This document shows positions 6,021-9,958 of a stretch of 9,958 bases of DNA, in pieces (within the stretch, counting starts at the first letter, position 1; each line of letters begins with the position of its first letter). The DNA is from Bacteroidota bacterium. GTDB lineage: Bacteria > Bacteroidota > Bacteroidia > UBA7662. The stretch is from assembly GCA_016868875.1 (NCBI GenBank), contig VGFN01000043.1, positions 1-9,958 on the forward strand. Reading direction: 5' to 3'. Both the position numbers and the translations under genes were made by a program. The notes under the pieces were generated by a model, which was not told where the DNA came from, searched no databases, and saw only the letters and a list, made by a program, of their open reading frames with translations.

Positions 6021-6224
6021 TTAGGCGTTAGGGGTTTGGCGCAAACGGGCGTTGAGTTCGGTCATGGTTCTTGCGACTTCTCTACGTGTTTCGCGGATGC
6101 GCATTGGGCTTTCGACGGCTGAAACCACTTGGGTGAAGCGAAGCTTCTGAAGGGTGGCCTTTTCGTCCCGAATGCGTTCTTGCAATTCGGTAACGCTAAG
6201 GGATTTAAGATCTGTTTTTTTCAT
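6021..6224 (-). CDS. rpmC: 50S ribosomal protein L29 (uL29)
   Basis: L29 is a small two-helix protein next to L23 at the polypeptide tunnel exit, where it forms part of the docking area for SRP and other nascent-chain factors. The 67-residue product fits in length and pattern. It has an N-terminal KKTDLKSLSVTELQERI helix start, the family motif LQKLRFTQVVSAVESPMRIRETRREVAR (L-x-x-L-R-F-x-x-x plus the turn and basic second helix), and a TELNARL helical end. The start lies 57 bases after the rplP stop. This second-longest leader in the window has no Shine-Dalgarno, but it contains CCTCC at 6253-6257. Its stop lies 11 bases before rpsQ. Confidence 0.97.
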   Translation of the reverse strand: MKKTDLKSLSVTELQERIRDEKATLQKLRFTQVVSAVESPMRIRETRREVARTMTELNARLRQTPNA

Positions 6225-6281
6225 GAGTACAGCGAAAAATGATTCGGAGATCGGAGGATTTCTTACGTTGATGAACTAGGA

Positions 6282-6716
6282 TTAAGCGCTCTTCGCTTCG
6301 GTTACGTAGTCGCGACGAACCACAAAGGAGGTGGAAACGGGGAGCTTTTGGGCAGCCAATCGTAGCGCTTCACGGGCTACATCCAAGGGAACCCCTTCGG
6401 CTTCGAAAATCAAGGTACCAGGCTTCACCACAGCCACCCAATATTCGGGTGACCCTTTACCCTTACCCATACGCACCTCGGCAGGCTTCTTGGTGATGGG
6501 TTTGTCCGGAAAAATTCGAATCCAAACTTGACCCTCCCTTTTCATAAAGCGAGTAACCGCTATACGAGCTGACTCAATCTGACGCGAAGTAATCCACTTA
6601 GCCTCAAGGGATTTGAGTCCAAAGCTGCCGAAGGACAATTCGGCTCCTCGTGTAGCCATTCCATGCACCCTGCCTTTGTGGGTTTTGCGGAACTTGGTTC
6701 TTTTTGGTTGTAACAT
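6282..6716 (-). CDS. rplP: 50S ribosomal protein L16 (uL16)
   Basis: L16 sits at the base of the central protuberance and helps place the aminoacyl end of A-site tRNA at the peptidyl transferase centre. Its addition completes 50S maturation. The 144-residue product starts MLQPKRTKFRKTHKGR and shows the conserved GSFGLKSLEAKWITSRQIE (30-48), VWIRIFPDKPITKKPAEVRMGKGKG (64-88) and SPEYWVAVVKPG blocks. Arg82 lies at the position of E. coli Arg81, the residue hydroxylated by RoxA-type oxygenases in some bacteria; whether it is modified here cannot be seen. The start lies 22 bases past the rpsC stop. The leader (GGTAATTTAAGAACC) has no recognisable Shine-Dalgarno at a normal distance. Confidence 0.98.
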   Translation of the reverse strand: MLQPKRTKFRKTHKGRVHGMATRGAELSFGSFGLKSLEAKWITSRQIESARIAVTRFMKREGQVWIRIFPDKPITKKPAEVRMGKGKGSPEYWVAVVKPGTLIFEAEGVPLDVAREALRLAAQKLPVSTSFVVRRDYVTEAKSA

Positions 6717-6738
6717 GGTTCTTAAATTACCAATTCAC

Positions 6739-7524
6739 TTAGTTTCTATTGCGACGATCCCCACCACGGCCTTCGGAGCGACCCTCCCCACGTGGACCAC
6801 GACGGTCTCTGCCCCCTGGACGATCCCCGCGACCCCCTTGTTCGGAACGTGGAGCCCCGGAGCCGGCGCTTACGCCAACATTGGGCGAAAGATCTCTTTT
6901 GCCGAATACTTCACCGCGGCATATCCACACCTTTACGCCAATTTTGCCGTAAACGGTTTGGGCCTCTTTGAGCGCGTAATCAATGTCTGCGCGCAATGTA
7001 TGCAATGGAATACGGCCTTCTTTGTATTGCTCTGTACGGGCAATTTCAGCTCCACCCAAACGGCCAGAAACCATGACTTTGATTCCTTCTGCATTGAGTC
7101 GCATGGTGCTCGCCAAGGCCATCTTCATGGCTCGACGGAAAGAAACTCTTCCCTCTAGTTGTCGGGCAATGTTCTCCGCAACCAAAGCTGCTTCCAACTC
7201 AGGTTTTTTGATTTCGTGGATATTGATTTGAATCTCTTTCTGGGTCAATTTCTTGATTTCCTCCTTGATTCGATCAACCTCTTGACCCTGCCTGCCGATA
7301 ATGATTCCTGGGCGGCTGGTGTGAATGGTGATGATAATCCGCTTTAGCGTTCGCTCCAAGACAAGCTTGGACACACCGCCGTTGTTGATACGGGCGTTGA
7401 GGTAACGGCGGATTTTGTCATCTTCCAGAATTTTGTCAGCGTAGTTTTTGCCGCCAAACCAGTTGGAATCCCAGCCTTTGATGTATCCCAGCCTTAGGCT
7501 GATTGGATTGGTTTTTTGTCCCAT
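6739..7524 (-). CDS. rpsC: 30S ribosomal protein S3 with Arg/Gly-rich C-terminal tail (uS3)
   Basis: S3 lines the mRNA entry channel of the 30S head and takes part in the ribosomal helicase activity. The start was set at the ATG giving MGQKTNPISLRLGYIKGWDS, the universal S3 N-terminus. An ATG 11 codons upstream would overlap rplV and adds nothing conserved. The 261-residue product has a KH type II domain (about 38-107) with the GxxG loop GRQG at 77-80. The S3 C-terminal domain (about 118-212) carries RRAMKMAL, GIKVMVSGRLGGAEIAR, EGRIPLHTLRADIDYA and GVKVWI. Residues 219-261 form a disordered-looking tail with 12 Arg and 13 Gly and no Lys. The gene begins 4 bases after the rplV stop, without a Shine-Dalgarno. 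Confidence 0.97.
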   Translation of the reverse strand: MGQKTNPISLRLGYIKGWDSNWFGGKNYADKILEDDKIRRYLNARINNGGVSKLVLERTLKRIIITIHTSRPGIIIGRQGQEVDRIKEEIKKLTQKEIQINIHEIKKPELEAALVAENIARQLEGRVSFRRAMKMALASTMRLNAEGIKVMVSGRLGGAEIARTEQYKEGRIPLHTLRADIDYALKEAQTVYGKIGVKVWICRGEVFGKRDLSPNVGVSAGSGAPRSEQGGRGDRPGGRDRRGPRGEGRSEGRGGDRRNRN

Positions 7525-7528
7525 TCGA

Positions 7529-7888
7529 TTATGCGTTTTCGGTATTGACGGATGCATCCACCACGATGGTGATATGATTGGATCTTTTGAGAATACGATG
7601 ACCTCTTCCCTGAGGAGCTGGACGAAGTCTTTTCATCATACGTCCCCCATCCACAAAAATTTTCTTTACGTAAAGGGAGGAGGACTCAAGACTTTGGTCT
7701 TCGTTTTTACGCATCCAATTGGCTACGGCTGACATTAATAATTTTTCGAGGCGGATTGAAGCATCCTTCTTGGAAAACTTCAACAAACCCTGGGCTTGGT
7801 CTACCTGACGACCCCTAATCATATCGGCCAGAAGACGCATCTTCTGAGGCGATGTTGGACAATCTCTGAGTATAGCTTGTGCTTCCAT
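7529..7888 (-). CDS. rplV: 50S ribosomal protein L22 (uL22)
   Basis: L22 binds all domains of 23S rRNA and sends a long beta-hairpin into the peptide exit tunnel, where it forms the constriction with L4. The 119-residue product starts MEAQAILRDCPTSPQKMRLL, which lines up with the E. coli start METIAKHRHARSSAQKVRL. Further upstream ATGs in this frame would run through rpsS and were rejected. The globular part covers about 1-75 and includes ANWMRKNEDQ. The tunnel hairpin is near 78-100 (DGGRMMKRLRPAPQGRGHRI), and the closing strand is SNHITIVV. The hairpin looks wild type, with no deletion of the kind that gives macrolide resistance. The start lies 7 bases after the rpsS stop (ATTAATC, no Shine-Dalgarno). 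Confidence 0.97.
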   Translation of the reverse strand: MEAQAILRDCPTSPQKMRLLADMIRGRQVDQAQGLLKFSKKDASIRLEKLLMSAVANWMRKNEDQSLESSSLYVKKIFVDGGRMMKRLRPAPQGRGHRILKRSNHITIVVDASVNTENA

Positions 7889-7895
7889 GATTAAT

Positions 7896-8162
7896 TTATT
7901 TGCGGTTTCCAGAGTGACCGCGGAAAGTACGGGTTGGTGAAAACTCACCCAGTTTATGGCCAACCATGTTTTCGGTGACATAAACCGGAATGAACTTATT
8001 ACCGTTGTGGACAGCGATAGTATGTCCAACAAATTCAGGTGTCACCATGGACCTTCTGGACCATGTTTTGACAACTGTTTTTTTGGAGCCGTTGTTCATG
8101 GCCTCGATTTTCCGTTCGAGGGTATATTCCACAAAGGGGCCTTTTTTGAGAGAGCGGGGCAT
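7896..8162 (-). CDS. rpsS: 30S ribosomal protein S19 (uS19)
   Basis: S19 sits in the 30S head, binds 16S rRNA with S13, and contacts the A-site finger of the large subunit. The start was set at the ATG giving MPRSLKKGPFVEYTLERKI, the conserved N-terminus. An ATG 11 codons upstream encodes unrelated residues and lies in the gap after rplB. The resulting 88-residue protein is a standard length. It contains TWSRRSMVTPEFVGHTIAVHNG and the C-terminal rRNA-binding signature VGHKLGEFSPTRTFRGHSG. The gap from the rplB stop is 37 bases, pyrimidine- and A/T-rich (CTAATTCTT before ATG), with no Shine-Dalgarno. Its stop is 7 bases before rplV. Confidence 0.98.
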   Translation of the reverse strand: MPRSLKKGPFVEYTLERKIEAMNNGSKKTVVKTWSRRSMVTPEFVGHTIAVHNGNKFIPVYVTENMVGHKLGEFSPTRTFRGHSGNRK

Positions 8163-8199
8163 AAGAATTAGAGAATAAAAGTCAGACGAATACAAGGAA

Positions 8200-9021
8200 T
8201 TAACTACGACGCTTCACGATGAGGCGATCGGATGGGCGCTTACCTCTGCGGGTTTTGTATCCCTTGGAAGGAATCCCTTTGCGGGAGCGCGGGTGTCCCC
8301 CGGAAGCGCGTCCTTCACCACCACCCATAGGGTGATCCACAGGATTCATCGCGACACCACGAACACGGGGACGGCGACCTAACCAGCGAGATCTACCAGC
8401 TTTACCGCTAATTTCCAACAAATGGTCCTCGTTCGATAGGGTACCGATGGTAGCCGTGCACGATTGCAAAACCATCCTTGTTTCACCAGAAGGCAACTTG
8501 ATGATGGCGTATAGACCATCTCTGGCAGCAAGTACCGCGGAATTGCCGGCAGAACGGACCATTTGACCTCCACGGCCTGGGCGTAGTTCAATGTTATGGA
8601 TACTGGACCCCAAAGGCACATCCGATAAGAACATGCAATTTCCGGTATCCGGGGTGGCTTTTTTGCCAGCCATCACCTGATCGCCTACCTTCAAACCTTT
8701 GGGAGCGAGGATATAACGCTTTTCGCCGTCTGTGTAGAACAGAAGGGCGATGAAGGCCGAGCGATTCGGATCGTATTCAACGCTTTGGACAGTGGCAGGG
8801 ACATCGTGTTTGTCTCTGCGGAAATCCACCAAACGGTACATCCTTTTGTGTCCCCCCCCGATGTAGCGCATGGTCATGCGACCATCACGGTTACGTCCAC
8901 CGGATTTGGACAAGGGTGCCATGAGGGATTTCTCAGGCTTATCGGTAGTAAGCTCCGAAAAGGTATTGGATACCTTGAAGCGAAGGCCGGGGGTTAGCGG
9001 CTTAAATCGTTTAACTGACAT
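8200..9021 (-). CDS. rplB: 50S ribosomal protein L2 (uL2)
   Basis: L2 is one of the most conserved ribosomal proteins. It is needed for subunit joining through bridge B7b and for the structure of the peptidyl transferase region. The 273-residue product is the standard length. It has the N-terminal extension with KSGGRNRDGRMTMRYIGGGHKR (39-60), the OB-fold domain (about 70-125), the SH3-like domain (about 130-200) with LGSSIHNIELRPGRGGQMVRSAG, and the C-terminal tail with GVAMNPVDHPMGGGEGR. His230 in that tail corresponds to E. coli His229, long linked to peptidyl transferase function. The start lies 9 bases after the rplW stop, with leader ACTATTGTT and no Shine-Dalgarno. The gene is intact. 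Confidence 0.99.
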   Translation of the reverse strand: MSVKRFKPLTPGLRFKVSNTFSELTTDKPEKSLMAPLSKSGGRNRDGRMTMRYIGGGHKRMYRLVDFRRDKHDVPATVQSVEYDPNRSAFIALLFYTDGEKRYILAPKGLKVGDQVMAGKKATPDTGNCMFLSDVPLGSSIHNIELRPGRGGQMVRSAGNSAVLAARDGLYAIIKLPSGETRMVLQSCTATIGTLSNEDHLLEISGKAGRSRWLGRRPRVRGVAMNPVDHPMGGGEGRASGGHPRSRKGIPSKGYKTRRGKRPSDRLIVKRRS

Positions 9022-9030
9022 AACAATAGT

Positions 9031-9321
9031 TTATAGGCCGGAATAATAATCAATGCTTTCTCCTGCCTTAAGCGTCACAATAGCTTTCTTGAACGAATCG
9101 GTACGACCACGGACCAAACCGCCTTTGGTGTTACGATTCCGGGAATTGCCTGCATAACGCATGGTGTTCACAGACTCCACGGTCACACCGTACATGGCCT
9201 CCACGGCGGTACGGATTTGGATTTTGTTGGCCCTTTTGTCCACTTTGAAGGCATACTGCTGATGCTTCTCCGCAAGGCGGGTCATTTTCTCGGTTACAAC
9301 CGGCTTCTTAAGCGTTTCCAT
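9031..9321 (-). CDS. rplW: 50S ribosomal protein L23 (uL23)
   Basis: L23 stands at the tunnel exit and is the main docking site for trigger factor, SRP and the translocon, which ties it functionally to the SecY encoded in the same cluster. The 96-residue product starts METLKKPVVTEKMTRLAEK. Glu11 in the VTEK motif matches E. coli L23 Glu18, the trigger-factor contact. The rest shows YAFKVDKRANKIQIRTAVE, the strand VTVESVNTMRYAG, a basic loop that reaches into the tunnel wall (RNRNTKGGLVRGR, 62-72), and the closing strands KKAIVTLKAGESIDYY. The start lies 5 bases after the rplD stop (leader TTCTC, no Shine-Dalgarno). Length is normal for bacteria. Confidence 0.98.
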   Translation of the reverse strand: METLKKPVVTEKMTRLAEKHQQYAFKVDKRANKIQIRTAVEAMYGVTVESVNTMRYAGNSRNRNTKGGLVRGRTDSFKKAIVTLKAGESIDYYSGL

Positions 9322-9326
9322 GAGAA

Positions 9327-9953
9327 TTAGCTAAGGGTTTCTTGGATTTTGGCGACAGCACTGTGCTGGATCAGCAAACAATGTGCATTCATCATGTCGT
9401 AGGTATTCAAATCCTGGGCCAGCATAACGCGGGCATTGGGGATATTCCGACCTGAAAGCACGAGGTTCGTCTCTTTGTCCCCGGTCACCAGGATGACCTT
9501 ACGACCTGCAAGTTGGAAACCATTGAGAAGGTTTACGAACTCTTTGGTCTTGGGCTTATCCATGGAAAAGTCTTCAATCACGAACAGCTGATTGCCTTGA
9601 ATCTTGTAAGAAAGTGCAGAGCGGCGGGCCAATTGGCGGAGCTTTTTATTCAATTTGAAGGAATAATCCCTGGGTTTAGGACCAAAAACGCGAGCACCTC
9701 CATAGAGCAATGGGCTGTTGATATCGCCACGACGTGCTCCCCCGGTTCCTTTCTGACGAAAAAGCTTGCGTGTTGATCCGCTCATTTCGGATCTTTCTTT
9801 GGCTTTAGACGTACCCTGACGACGATTGGCGAGGTGCAATTTCACATCAAGATAAATGGCGTGATCATTGGGCTCAGGGCAGAAAACCTGATCATCCAAA
9901 ACAACCTTGCGGTCGGTGACTTGGCCTGAACGAGAGTAGATAGCGGTTTCCAT
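9327..9953 (-). CDS. rplD: 50S ribosomal protein L4 (uL4)
   Basis: L4 is an early assembly protein whose extended loop, with L22, forms the constriction of the peptide exit tunnel. In E. coli it also represses the S10 operon by acting on the mRNA leader. The 208-residue product is complete. It starts METAIYSRSGQVTDRKVVLD and contains PNDHAIYLDVKL (28-39), the tunnel loop (about 43-95) with STRKLFRQKGTGGARRGD and GGARVFGPKPRDYSFKLNKK, then the globular Rossmann-like half with VIEDFSMDKPKTKEF and a final helix ending IQETLS. Only 5 bases (TCGTC) precede its ATG in the window, so the end of rplC and the operon leader are not visible. A wild-type tunnel loop is suggested by the conserved KGTGGAR. 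Confidence 0.98.
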   Translation of the reverse strand: METAIYSRSGQVTDRKVVLDDQVFCPEPNDHAIYLDVKLHLANRRQGTSKAKERSEMSGSTRKLFRQKGTGGARRGDINSPLLYGGARVFGPKPRDYSFKLNKKLRQLARRSALSYKIQGNQLFVIEDFSMDKPKTKEFVNLLNGFQLAGRKVILVTGDKETNLVLSGRNIPNARVMLAQDLNTYDMMNAHCLLIQHSAVAKIQETLS

Positions 9954-9958
9954 GACGA

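Noticed and set aside
6613..7158. A 181-codon plus-strand frame opposite rplP and rpsC
   Set aside because: It is antisense to two conserved genes. The long frame follows from the GC-rich Arg/Gly tail of S3 and has no conserved motif.
7525..7557. Upstream ATG for rpsC adding 11 residues (MHPSIPKTHNR)
   Set aside because: It overlaps the rplV coding end, and the S3 family starts at MGQKTNPI, which has its own ATG 4 bases after the rplV stop.
7889..8032. Upstream ATGs extending L22 by up to 48 residues
   Set aside because: The extension is an out-of-frame reading of rpsS. The start MEAQAIL aligns with known L22 starts.
8163..8195. Upstream ATG extending S19 by 11 residues
   Set aside because: The added residues (MYSSDFYSLIL) are not part of the S19 family, which starts at MPRSLKKGP.
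1..9958. A hidden novel system, mobile element or defence island
   Set aside because: Every gap is under 60 bases and every strong frame is a known ribosomal, SecY or IF-1 gene in the standard order. There is no room for an undescribed gene cassette.

Overview
This window is one continuous stretch of the conserved S10-spc ribosomal protein supercluster, read entirely on the minus strand, so the message runs from right to left. It holds 20 complete genes and one partial gene: rplD, rplW, rplB, rpsS, rplV, rpsC, rplP, rpmC, rpsQ, rplN, rplX, rplE, rpsN, rpsH, rplF, rplR, rpsE, rpmD, rplO, secY and the first 31 codons of infA. The usual upstream genes rpsJ and rplC should lie beyond the right edge. 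The rest of infA, and probably rpmJ, rpsM, rpsK, rpsD, rpoA and rplQ, should lie beyond the left edge.

The organism is most likely a member of the Bacteroidota. The protein sequences fit that phylum (S14 of the 89-residue type without zinc cysteines, S5 with VAKVTKGGRTFSFSAIVVVG, L4 with PNDHAIYLDVKL). Almost none of the start codons has a Shine-Dalgarno sequence, and their leaders are A/U-rich instead, which is a known trait of the phylum. I could not narrow it to a genus from the sequence alone.

Region by region: 7529-9953 carries the S10-operon part (L4, L23, L2, S19, L22). 6021-7524 continues it with S3, L16 and L29, followed by S17 at 5701-6009. 1484-5664 is the spc part (L14, L24, L5, S14, S8, L6, L18, S5, L30, L15). 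104-1471 is the SecY translocase, and 1-95 is the start of initiation factor IF-1. Gaps between genes are 2 to 58 bases, with one 4-base stop/start overlap (rplX/rplE). I see no terminator, no convincing internal promoter, no tRNA, mobile element, CRISPR or long repeat, and no gap over 60 bases.

The genes work together: they supply small- and large-subunit ribosomal proteins in matched amounts, the membrane channel that receives nascent chains from the L23/L29 tunnel exit, and an initiation factor. This is core housekeeping DNA, and I find no undescribed system in it. The points worth a second look are small: an Arg/Gly-rich tail on S3, a Thr/Ala-rich N-terminal extension on S17, one isolated Shine-Dalgarno-like site before rplO, CCUCC motifs in the two longest leaders, a weak hairpin between rpsH and rplF, and secY followed directly by infA.
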